Below, one piece after another: positions 49,317 to 59,507 of a stretch of DNA of 64,000 bases. Both the position numbers and the translations under genes were made by a program. Each line of letters begins with the position of its first letter. Position 1 is the first letter of the stretch. This DNA comes from Liolophura sinensis (lineage: Eukaryota; Mollusca; Polyplacophora; Chitonida; Chitonidae): the NCBI RefSeq assembly GCF_032854445.1, contig NC_088300.1, positions 15,383,570 to 15,447,569 of the forward strand. Reading direction: 5' to 3'. The notes under the pieces were generated by a model, which was not told the DNA's origin, searched no databases, and saw only the letters and a program-made list of their open reading frames with translations.

Positions 49317-51274
49317 AGTACCCCAGCGCTGGAACTCCCAAACTGCAAATAGATGATCCCTGAATCGATTCCGATTAAAAAGTCTAAAACGGAAGGAAAA
49401 CGATAGATTTTTGTGATCAAACATAAGAAAATCTCCTCCACTACGATCGAGCAACCGTTGACCTTGTGACGTCACGGCGGTACATTCCCTTCAGGCATGT
49501 GAGGCTTCTCTATGTGTACAACACAGACAACAGGAGCCAACCGTTATACTTTTACAACTAATTAGTTGTATCTCTCCTAATGGTTACATTTTGTTACATT
49601 TTGAGATTTGATATTGTTTGTCTTTTCTCGACCAAGACTGAACCGTTGACACGATAACGTGACAAGTTCATTTCAGCTAGGAAACCAGGGTTCCTATGAG
49701 CGTCTTTTATACAAAGCCCTTGGATACATTGTGGAAAGGTTTTCAGCCCACTGGACGCCTTGTTTCTTCTTTGAAATTACTCGACTTATCTGTGTTAAGT
49801 ATCATATTCCGCAAATTTGAAATGACCTATAAAAAGTATTCTTTAATTCCCGCATGAATGAAATTGGAAATTGAAAATTCTAGAAAACGCGATATAACAG
49901 GTCCCTAGCTGAAGCTTGGTCCTTAATTGAAAAGCATTTTGTTTTTCAGGGATGGGAGTCCTGCAGAGATAAAACGTTCTTCATGAGGTGAAAAGAATAA
50001 TATCTGTAATTGACATGATCAGTTAACCGTCGAAGCTAATTCGGTTGAAAACCAGTGGGTGATAGTTAAATAATGTGCGTTTAATAGTTGACGAACCACT
50101 GCCAGACTGCTGATCTACCAAATACAGATGCATCGAATATTTTGTACGACGTAAATAAATAAGTAAATAAGTAAATAACTAAATGACATCCAATCAGCAC
50201 AGCGTCATATAAGTGACCAGTTTAAGTTAATTCTTCATGCGCTCCCTAGTGACAATTGACCAATAAATTGACAATTGACCAATTTATTTCAGACGAATTG
50301 TCCATCAAAGTGCTATAATTGTCCATCAAAATTACTGTAATTTAACCCTGGTATATCCATCCAGAAATAAACATTCAGTTTGTCACTTTAATGTTCCAGA
50401 GTTACCATAGCCCATTTATTTTGGACGCGCCACATAGATGTAAACAAACATGAGTGAAGGTTTTTATAATTGTATTAAAAATTTGGTCAATAACAAATAT
50501 GTGTATCAGTTGTGGACAGTTTGTGTTTGGTTGTTTTGGGTATCGCATGCATCTCGTGTCATTCGGACTAATCTCACGTCAATATTACACAAGCGGTATG
50601 AATGTAAGTAATGCCGTAGCCAATGACACCCTACGGAAGCGACAGTTTATAAGGGACGAAGAGATTGCCCAGATCTGTCAGATACAGTACTGCTGCTTTC
50701 CTATTTTATATGTTTTGATGGCAGGAGAGCTATATAGTGAAAGCTAACGAAATTGGGCGGGTAACTTTATAACTGTTATGCCTCGGATTCTTGGATAAAC
50801 AGCACAGAAAGAAAGTAAGGCCGTATACTGTTCAGTAAAAAACGCCTGTTTTCAATAAAGCTATGTCTAATGCCGTTTTTCAAGATATAGTTATTCACCA
50901 CAGCTTCCATTCAGCATACTAGTAAACACAATAGTAGAGCTACCGCGTACTGTATATACACGCAAACTCGGTACATTCCCAGATAAATTGCACGACTGAT
51001 CGTCACTTATTTTTGTACATCACATTATATCAACCGACAGAGCTGCATAATATGTAATTGATAAGTTGAGGTTGCTCGAAGGTGGCACACTTTCCTCTTG
51101 AGTGTATAGTAAGCAGCTTAAAATGACTCTTCTTGTTTTTGGATGGTTCTCTTATACGTGAAAGTAGATTGGCATATCATGTGACACGTCTCTTACATCC
51201 GAGTGCGACCTTCATCAATTTACCGCCAAACATCACTCAACTTCCTGTTCATATAGTGCGTGACAAATGCACTC
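49317..51274. other. Intergenic, no gene recognised
   Basis: The longest frame (50454-50747) is cysteine- and isoleucine-rich and uses a typical AT-rich shadow composition. No splice context. Confidence 0.5.
50135..50185 (+). mobile_element. SINE tail fragment (family 1)
   Basis: GAATATTTTGTACGACGTAA followed by ATAAATAAGTAAAT repeats. Confidence 0.5.
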
Positions 51275-52122
51275 TAGTCTATTTCTTCTAGAGAGTCGCC
51301 TATATACAGCTGTCTGTAAAATCAGTCATGTAGTAATTGCCTTTAGTCAGTGAAACGTAACAACACAAGCTCTACACATGGATATGTTGGAAGTCCATAT
51401 TCTTCCAATGAAAATCAAGTCAGAAAACTTTTTCTAATTCATAATATTAAACTGCATAAGCTCAGTTTCGACGCCAAGAACTGATCGCCTCGGGTGACGT
51501 CATAATTATTCAAAAGCAAGAGACATGCTAGTGGGCGTGGAGAGGTGCACCAACATGCGGTGGGAACAAACTCCACACAGTAACACACCTACAATACACT
51601 CGCAGCAAATAGACTACATTGTTTTTTATAACAAAATTTCCTAATATCCAGCTTTAAAACCATACTGCCGTGAGAGCATATACTACAACAGAGAAAATTA
51701 AATTCATTTATTAAGGTTATATTATACTAAAACGTGTAAACAATTTCAAATATGACAGTGTCAGAAACAGGGCTTACAGTAAAATCCACAGTTTAGGTAA
51801 CTGGTGTTGCCCTCCGTCAATGCGTTATACATGTTAAATCCAACCAATATGTAGCATGCTACTGGCTTTTTAATAATTTTGACGTCACTCGAGGCAATGA
51901 GATCTTGCCGTTGAAACCGAGCTTATGGGACTTTGCATTATCAATTAGAAGAAGTGTTCTAACGTCATTTTCCATGCAATAATGTGAACTTCAAACATAT
52001 CCATGTGTAGAGCTTGTGTTGTTTCGTGTCCCTGACTAAAAGCAATTTTGGTAGCCAGTATGACTGATTTTACAGAAAACTGAAAACAGGCGACTTTATA
52101 GTCTATTTAAAAAAATAGACTA
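51275..52122. mobile_element. Foldback (long inverted repeat) element, 848 bp
   Basis: Both ends read TAGTCTATTT inward. The left arm has TGTAAAATCAGTCAT, TTTAGTCAG, ACAACACAAGCTCTACACAT and, further in, CATAAGCTC and GTGACGTCA. The right arm carries the same blocks inverted and in mirrored order. The arms are about 300-350 bp with small indels. No reading frame of note. Confidence 0.88.
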
Positions 52123-52776
52123 TAAAAGAAAAGTCCTACTGGTGATATAGAAATAATAATAAGGTTAAAGAATGACATCGAGACTAAAATTATTTGGATT
52201 TGGTTTGTTTATGATAGGCTTATACGGTCGTTTATGTGTTGTCTGTAAAAGATAGGTACCGGTATAAGACGATGGAGAAGGCCAAATAAAAATGAGGCTG
52301 TTAACAATAAGTCGCTGTTATATATAACATTTATGTCAAGACTGTTTAACTTACACGAGGGCAGTCAGTTTTATGAGAGGAGTAAACCACAAACTTTGCC
52401 ATTTTCATCCACATAGCGAACCTAATAAATTTACCTGTATAGGTCGTATTCGTGGAAGTTCCAACAAACTTCACGTTATGCAGCCTAATTAAGCCAACCT
52501 GATATAATCTCTAAAACCTGTTGTGTATAGAATATACACAAGATGTTACAACAAGTACACATTAATTGTTACAAATCTGCTTTTGCGAATTAATGTGTTG
52601 TTGTGTAGTCCTATACCTGCAATTCCAATGTGTACAAATTTATAAACCTGTAGTAGTGATATCTGTTCACAGCAATAAGGCTTTGATATCCGTGGGTATA
52701 AAATTCAGAGGAAGTTTCAAACTGAAAGACTAGCGCTACAGTGTAGTTCAAATGCTAGATAAACTGTACGTATTTC

Positions 52777-52779
<3 letters not shown>

Positions 52780-52809
<30 letters not shown>
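52780..52809. repeat. (AT)15 microsatellite
   Basis: Uninterrupted AT dinucleotides. Confidence 0.95.
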
Positions 52810-52811
<2 letters not shown>

Positions 52812-53227
52812 AAAGAGTAATTATTTCGAAATTAAAGTTTTGGAAACAAACCTGCATGGAGATCCCGGTACATTTCGATAGCTTTCAGGTCTAAATTATA
52901 CGTGTCATCTAACGACAGGAAAGAAATAACTGGTAAAACAAAAATGAGCAGCAAGTGTTTTTGGATTCTTTAAGAAATGAACCAAGAGTATAATAAAAGA
53001 AGACGACGCACATCACGTATATATGCTGTTGTTATCGATTCCAAAGAAATATCATCCAATCTCACCTTCACGAATCCATTCTATAGGATCCCACTGGTAA
53101 CCGAAATTTTCTGCATGCATGTGCTAGAATGTTATGAGACAGGGTAACTCGTGCACGAAAGGCCTTCGCAAACAATACTGGTAAATGACTCTTGGAGTTG
53201 ACTCGAATTGGCAGTCCCTCATAATAA

Positions 53228-54750
53228 TAAACTCTGTCAAAAAAGAAACGCAACCCTGTATTTTAGAGATTTTAATATTTAGTTTTAGGACGGCACAACT
53301 TTTTTCTTATTGAAGACAGAAGTCAGAAATTTGGCAGAATAATAATCAAGATGGTCATGTTTAAAACTGTCTTTTCAAAAGTCATCTCACAGACACCAGT
53401 TGCTCGCCAGGGGTTGTCTTCCTCAGTATCTCGTATGACCACCACGAGCTGAAATCACTGCACGGCATCTCCTTGGACAAGAACGGATAAGACGCCGGAT
53501 TCTCTCCTGGGGAATGGCCCTCCACTCCTCCTGTAACGCAACGGCGAGCTGTTGAAGCGTCTGTGGCGGTGGCTGACGTTGACGCACGTGTCGATCCAGA
53601 ATATCCCACAGGTGTTCAATAGGGTTGAGGTCTGGTGATTTAGAGGGCCACGGCAAGACATTGACGTTGGAATCCTGCAGAAAGTTCATTGTTGCACGTG
53701 CAGTATGAGGCCTGGCGTTGTCCTCTTGAAAAAGCTGTGTCTGTCGGTCAATAATCGGGAGAAGGTGAGGCTGTAACACGTGGTTGATGTAACGTTCGGC
53801 TGTCAGGTTCCCTGGAACGATCACCAAGTCTGATTTCTGGTTGTGCGAGATGGCTCCCCAAATCATAACACTGCCTCCGCCAAATCTGTCCACCTGCCGG
53901 ACGCAGATGGGCGCAAAGCGTTCATGACGTCTCCTATACACACGCTGTCTTCCGTCGTGACGTGTCAAAAGAAAACGGGATTCATCAGAAAACCAGATTT
54001 TGTAAAGTCCATATCCTTACGTTGTTGCACCACCTGAGTCGTAGGCGTCGATGTAAGGGGCGTAGTACAGGTCCAATAACTGGTCTACAGCCACGTAAAC
54101 CCGCTTCTTTCAGACGGTTCCTAATCGTTTGAGCCGACACTCTCTTCAAACCTAGTATTTGTGTGGCAGTCACGGTTGGTAGGGCATGCCGATTACGCAG
54201 GTGAAGGGCCCGGATGTACCGATCTTGAAGTGGGGTCGTGATTCTTGGCCTTCCACTTCTCGGGCGATCGTTGGTCGAATTAAAGTTGTTGTAACGGCTC
54301 CAAAGTCGGGATATCGTTGTTTTGTGAACATTTAGGTGTCGTGCAATAGTACCAAAACTTTCTCCGGCTTGAAGACGACCAATGGCGATATTTCGGTCGG
54401 CAGCACTCAGTCGCGGCATTTTACCGACTGCCTTTCGTCGACGAATGAATGAATAAAATACGAAAGCACATGGGCTTTTATACACCCCCGCACTATAACT
54501 GCCATTGACATGATTTACATGTGAATGGTTCTGTGTGCGACGTCAACAGGGTCAGTCCATGCGTTGTGACGTCATAAGCAATAAAATACACTTAGGAGAG
54601 AAAAGGCAGTTGTTTGGATGGTAATCTTCATTAAAAACGTGTATAATTTCATTACATTTGGCTAAAATTTAGTTTGGAAGCAATAACTTTATTCGAACAA
54701 ATTTTTGATATCCGAGGACAGGGGTTGCGTTTCTTTTTTGACAGAGTTTA
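53228..54750 (-). mobile_element. Tc1/mariner-type DNA transposon, 1.5 kb, nearly complete
   Basis: The ends are terminal inverted repeats of at least 27 bp, starting TAAACTCTGTCAAAAAAGAA on the left with its reverse complement on the right. The terminal TA at each end (53228-53229 and 54749-54750) fits the TA target duplication of the family. The single transposase reading frame runs on the minus strand. The well-matched TIRs suggest a fairly recent insertion. Confidence 0.93.
53423..54419 (-). pseudogene. Tc1-like DD34E transposase broken by a short internal deletion and frameshift
   Basis: The start codon is at 54419 (MPRLSAADRNIAIGRLQAGE). The N-terminal half holds a paired-type helix-turn-helix DNA-binding region and a GRPR motif, and runs to a premature stop at about 53985. 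The C-terminal half continues in another frame to a TGA at 53423-53425. The first catalytic Asp is in FSDESRF, the second in EDNARPHTA and the Glu in SPDLNPIEHLWD, with 34 residues between the last two, hence DD34E. GGGSVMIWG and the RGGHTRY end are also typical. The break lies just before FSDESRF (around 53990-54010), where related proteins have a few more residues. The intact TIRs mean it could still be moved by an enzyme supplied from elsewhere. Confidence 0.92.
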
Positions 54751-54879
54751 TAATGTCGAGGTAATAATGCTTATGTTTTCAGTTCAGTTCCGTTCCGTTT
54801 TCTCTCATGCAACACGTCATTATTAGTTATTCACCTATAAATGTAGCTACTTCGGGATAACTTGTTTATTCATTTGACT

Positions 54880-54946
54880 CTATGGGTTCAAGCCCAGAGC
54901 TGAAATATTGCCGATGTGGCGTTAAGCCATTAGCATTCATTCATTC
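54880..54946 (+). mobile_element. SINE 3' fragment (family 3)
   Basis: B-box-like GGGTTCAAGCCCAGAGC, then TATTGCCGATGTGGCGTTAA and ATTC repeats. It abuts the next SINE directly. Confidence 0.6.
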
Positions 54947-55114
54947 AAGTCCAGCTCATGCAGGCTTCACCTCCGGTCCTATATGTACGTGGGAAGATCT
55001 GGCAGCTACAAGCGGATGTTCGTGGGATTCTCAAGGGCACTACTTGGTTTCTAGCCACCATAAAACTGGCTACAGTTGTATGTGAAATATTCTTCAGTGT
55101 ACGACGTAAAACAA

Positions 55115-55149
<35 letters not shown>

Positions 55150-55180
55150 ATGTGATAAATGTGATAAATAAATAAATGTG
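54947..55180 (+). mobile_element. SINE (family 1) with long AAAT tail
   Basis: Begins at the B box TCAAGTCCAGCTCATG. GTACGTGGGAAGATCTG, TAGCCACCATAAAACTGGC and GTACGACGTAAAAC follow, then a run of AATA units. Sense orientation. Confidence 0.8.
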
Positions 55181-55262
55181 ACTGTCATTTAGCCTCATCC
55201 TGGAGGATTAGCGATCAGCTTTAAGGGTGGACAAAGCCGGAGTGCCTTTGGTAAGTCATGCA

Positions 55263-55466
55263 CTCTCAGCATTATGGTGGTAGGAAACCGGGCGGAGCCC
55301 GAGGGAAACCCACAGCCATCAGAAGGTTGCTGACAGATCTTCCGACGTAGGGCCGGAGAGGAAGCCAGCATGAGCTGGACTTCAGTTCACAGCGACCGCG
55401 TTGGTGAGAGGCTCCTGGGTCACTACGCTGCGCTGTCGAGCTTATCAACTGAGCCACGGAGGCACC
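55263..55466 (-). mobile_element. SINE (family 1) with full tRNA-like head
   Basis: On the minus strand it begins GGTGCCTCCGTGGCTCAGTT (A box). The B box GAACTGAAGTCCAGC and the conserved body follow, ending at the CATAATGCTG position. It lacks the 3' tail. It lies in opposite orientation to the copy 100 bp away. Confidence 0.85.
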
Positions 55467-55974
55467 TGCATATGCAAAGAGTCATCCAAATGTCGATCGC
55501 ATTTTGTAACCAACCCCCACGAACAACCGCTGGCTAATTTAGTCAGACAGACTGATAAGTATGGGCATCAATGTATATGATATTAGACATATCTGTGTTG
55601 TGAACGAATGAGTTTCAATGTTCTCACTCAGTCATTAAATACACATCTGTCACCAAATTAAAAAGCAAAAATGAAAAAAACATCGAACGTTTTAAAAAGT
55701 GAATTAAAAGAGTTTTTTAATACCGGTCACGAAAAGTCTTCTAAAATCGGAGTTGATATAACTCAGCAACGTCTGGGGACCTTTTCTAAGTCAGTATACT
55801 TTTACTTGTTGTGAGCCAGTATCAGTTTATATGAGCTTTAATGTGTACATGCAGGCTAATAATGTGCGATTTCAGTCAAGATTTCACTTTGATTCAGACA
55901 CGTCTTCGTGTTTGTCATTAATGCACAGTGAAAAATATCTACTGGTTCAGTCGAAAAAATAAAGCGATATTCCT

Positions 55975-56158
55975 CCCTCAGTCGACCGGTCTCTGATAAA
56001 TGAGATCGCAGGTTCGAATACAACTCTCGCTAAATTGTTCCTCTGTATGGTTAGCTTGGACTCTTGGACTCTCTTTGCCAGGTATGACAGGCACTCAGGT
56101 TACTTAAACTAAACTTAACCGCTGTCGTATAAGTGGAACCTTTTGAGTACCGTACTGC
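55975..56158 (+). mobile_element. Composite SINE remnants (family 4 head, family 1 tail)
   Basis: GATCGCAGGTTCGAATACAA (B box) is followed by a body, then CTGTCGTATAAGTGGAAC and TTTTGAGTACCGTA, the family 1 end. Directly left of the next element. Confidence 0.5.
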
Positions 56159-56160
56159 GA

Positions 56161-56762
56161 TTAAAGGTGGAGAAAACGTAAAAATTACATAAAGTTCAGA
56201 TGAAAGAGTGCGAAACGTTATTCCTAAATGTGGTCTTCAATAATTTTTTTGATTTTTCTATAAAGAGAAAAAGACACTTGAAAATAAGTTTTGTATGGTT
56301 GGTATTTGGGACCACCTTTTAGTACACATAGTCTTTGTGTAATAATGTTATAAATGATGGTTCAGCGCATGTTTAATAAACATATTTGCACTACAATTTG
56401 ATATCTTTAGCTAATAAATGTGTTCAGTCTGGATTTTGATCATATTTATATTTTTAATATATTCATAAATATTATCATAATTCAGATTAAATGCATATGT
56501 TTGGATAGAAACAACAAATTTACATTCAAATTTACAGTATTTATTAGACATGCATCACATCATTATTTAGAACATTATATATATGCAAAGAAGATAAATA
56601 CTAAAAGGTGGTCCAAAATACCCACCACACAAAAGTATTTTGAAATAACTTTTTTTCTTGAAAAAAAAAATAGAACAAAATATTAAATACACAATTTGTA
56701 AATATGTTTTGACGCTCTTTTATCTCATTTTGGCATTAATTTTATGTTTTCTTCTCCTTTAA
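56161..56762. mobile_element. Long-TIR non-autonomous DNA element, 602 bp
   Basis: The ends are inverted: TTAAAGGTGGAGAAAAC at the left and its near complement at the right. Inner blocks GGGACCACCTTTTAGTA (about 56308) and TACTAAAAGGTGGTCC (about 56600) mirror each other. The AT-rich centre has no gene. Confidence 0.8.
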
Positions 56763-56868
56763 CGCCAATAGAATAAATTAATTATCATTTGAAACTAGAG
56801 CTGTTGTATTATCATGGTCACATGCATGAGGTGCTGGCTTGAGAAGACTGGAGTGAGGTTTTTTTGTT

Positions 56869-56889
56869 GGGGGAGGGGGGAGGGGGAGG
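56869..56889 (+). repeat. G-run, possible G-quadruplex
   Basis: Runs of 5, 6 and 5 Gs separated by single As, followed by GG. Fits a G4 pattern in otherwise AT-rich sequence. Confidence 0.7.
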
Positions 56890-57565
56890 TTTGTCTGTAG
56901 CAATTTGTTTAGTAGGCTTAGGCTGAAGACATTGGCAGTATTTAGCAAATTATAATATGCACAGGACAAACAACCAATATTATAGACACTTGCGTATTTA
57001 TGTAGTCATCTAGAAACTGTATTTATTTCATGTGAAACTGACCTACGTCTTTGAAGTAAGGTGTTGTTTTTTTTTCTTTCCTCTCTCTCTTTTAGCCTTG
57101 GACTGACCACTGGGCATTTATTCATATTTGTGACCACGCACTGACCACATTGCCACATGGTCTAGAGGCGTCGAGGGCGTGGCTTCATACGTTTTCACTT
57201 TGCAGGCCGGTACTTACATGTATACATTTCACAGCATTGTGCAAAGCAATAAGTCAGTCAACGTAATCTCCCCTGTAAAGAGTTCTTTAACTAACAGAGG
57301 AAGAAAAGATGGACATGGGAAATGGCGTCAAATTTGAAAGGAAAAGTAATGATATATTGTATTGTTATTTTACGCCTTTTTAAAGTGCTTTTGGGGCACT
57401 CTGGTGTTAAATGGAGATCTCTTTTAGCCGATGTTTAATTTCACATGCGTATAGTATTTTAACATTCGACTGTTTGGGGGTGATTTCTTCGCCTACAGCT
57501 GGTGTACCCTGATTATTGACGTTGTTGTTGTTGTTGAGAAAATGCTACTGACGCTTGCTGTTTAG

Positions 57566-57698
57566 CTTCATGAGTGATCCTGACGCCAGATTTAGCAATG
57601 CACTTCAGCACATAGCTGGTCAGCTTCACGCACGCCTTGTCAGGAACTCACAGTTAAACCCTATTTGCCAGCAAAATCTGAATTATTTTCCTTACCAG
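57566..57698 (+). CDS. Possible coding exon of an unrecognised gene
   Basis: An open stretch between a fair acceptor (TTGCTGTTTAG) and donor (TACCAG|GTAGAT) reads FMSDPDARFSNALQHIAGQL and continues with HARLVRNSQL... to FPYQ. Its composition looks protein-like, unlike the surrounding AT-rich shadow frames. If an upstream exon is joined, the entry phase is 2; the ATG at 57570 could also start it. The exit phase is 0. Joined directly to the exon at 59318 it meets a stop within five codons, so it is not simply an upstream HHAT exon. I do not recognise the family. Confidence 0.28.
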
Positions 57699-57749
57699 GT
57701 AGATTTATGCATTGATGAACTGATAATCCCATTCTGTCTGTTTTATGTT

Positions 57750-57970
57750 CTGGGCCAGGGATCGCAAAGCGATCTTAGACTTAAATGAAAACTTTAAATA
57801 ATGTTAAAATAGTTATTTCTTAAGTAACAGGGTCGAAATATTACTTGACATCGTAAATTCTAGGTAAGTTATTGTAAGACAAGTTTCAGTGAAAATAAGG
57901 GAAAGGAACATAGCAATGTAATGACTGAATTGACTTAAGTTTAAGATCGCTTCGTCATCTTGGGGCCTGG
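57750..57970. mobile_element. MITE, about 220 bp, uninterrupted relative of the 8-kb copy
   Basis: Inverted ends: GGGATCGCAAAGCGATCTTA at the left and TTAAGTTTAAGATCGC with CTTCGTCATCTTGGGG at the right. The centre contains ATTCTAGGTAAGTTATT. No coding capacity. Confidence 0.75.
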
Positions 57971-59317
57971 ACAACAGGTAGTGTAAATACATAAATTTTT
58001 TACAACAAAATTTTCGTTTACATGTAAGTTTGGCTTGAAATTTTGTGCAGTTTCCTGTTGCATGAAATGGTGATGATTTTGCATGTCTTAACATCTCATG
58101 ACATTTCCAGCCAAAATCCCTGAAACACATGCTGGCAGGAACCACAGGCACTTGCATCAATCTTACAGGCTTAGTTATATATGTGAACTATATGTAAATA
58201 AGGACAAAATTGGAAACAAATTTTTACTTATTTTAGAAATAAACCATTTTTCCATCATTATATTTTACACACGTGATCTGTTCTTCATGGCGTCGTTCAA
58301 GCCTCATGCAGCCAGTTGTTTGTCGAAAATATCAGCAATATGGACAGAATTCCTCGAGTATAATATTTAGTGAAAGATTTTGAGATGAGAGTGTCATATG
58401 AAAAAATTGATTGTTTATAAGTTCTATATTGCTGTGCATGGAGAATGATTGAAACAAAAGATGCTGGCATGGCCTTTTGGGTGCTGACATACAGCTAGAT
58501 CAGCATGGCCTGAGTGTAGTTAACCTTTGGTTGTCTTTGTCACATTGTGCACATATTCATCACATTTTCAGACCTGAAGCCCTCATGGCAGATGTATAGA
58601 GTTCTTGTACAATACTCTTGTGCTTACTTTTCTTCAAGTTTAATACTAGGCGAAATCAAACCAGTGCCTGAAGACAGGGCTGTGTAGGCTACTACTTCTT
58701 GTGACATTGCTGTTGTGTTTTACAATGTACATGTGAAAGCCTGTCAGTATAGCCAAATTTCACCAACAGATAGAAGGAAATTTACTGACACCTGTCCAGA
58801 ATTTCCTGTTGTTGTTGAATTCTACTAGAATAAGGACAATTACAATGTACTTGTACCAATATAGTGATGAATCAGTGGGTGTGAAAGAGGCCATGCAACA
58901 TTTTTATTTTTAATTTTTCAGTTTACAGTACTTGCATTCCCAGAATGTTAGGAAATAGGGAAACACCTTGACAACAACCTTCCCCAACCATCCTAAATAT
59001 TTCCAAGTGTCACATGGATTGACAGGGCATTATGCTATAAAACATATGGTTGATGATGTGCTAAATAAAGGTTAAATTATGGCTAATGACCTAAAATATT
59101 CCCCAAAAATTCCATCCTGCCTTCTAAGAATATTTGAAAATATCTTTCTAAGATCAGTAGAATTTTTAGAAGCAGACAAAAAGTCCAACATAATCATTGA
59201 TGAATTATACCTTACTATTTTTTGCAGTTTTGACTTTGACTTTCATGAAAGTAGTAGAATAGTTTACATGAATGTCCCGGTAATAAATTCATACCTTCAC
59301 CTATGATATTGTTTCAG
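57971..59317. other. Upstream of the HHAT-like exon, no firm feature
   Basis: Sequence between a MITE and the HHAT-like exon. It may hold 5' untranslated exons or the promoter, but no TATA or clear splice pair was identified. Confidence 0.4.
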
Positions 59318-59507
59318 AAATTTGCTGGATGAGATCTGGGAAGCAGTCAACATGACAAAATGTCCTCCCAGACAAAGGTCACTATGCAACCTGTGACACC
59401 GACACAACCTCTGACCTCCATGTGGAAGTTTGAACTCATCCTGTACAGCCTGATCTGGTGTGGTGGCTTGGGCTACTCCTGTTACTCTGTCTTTCTTATA
59501 TCTGCAG
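59318..59507 (+). CDS. HHAT: HHAT-like first coding exon (coding part from 59360)
   Basis: Acceptor TATTGTTTCAG ends at 59317 and donor GCAG|GTAGGA is at 59507/59508. The ATG at 59360 opens the frame with the predicted membrane helix. A second ATG eight bases upstream (59352) opens a different frame that stops at 59394, so it would act as an overlapping uORF. That second frame is open from 59319. Confidence 0.55.

Noticed and set aside
50454-50747. Frame of 97 codons, hydrophobic, possible small membrane protein
   Set aside because: Composition is what AT-rich non-coding sequence gives. No splice sites, no conserved motif.
53423-53968. A separate intact 181-codon transposase gene
   Set aside because: It is the C-terminal half of one broken transposase: the first catalytic Asp lies upstream of this frame's apparent start, and the N-terminal half is in another frame of the same element.
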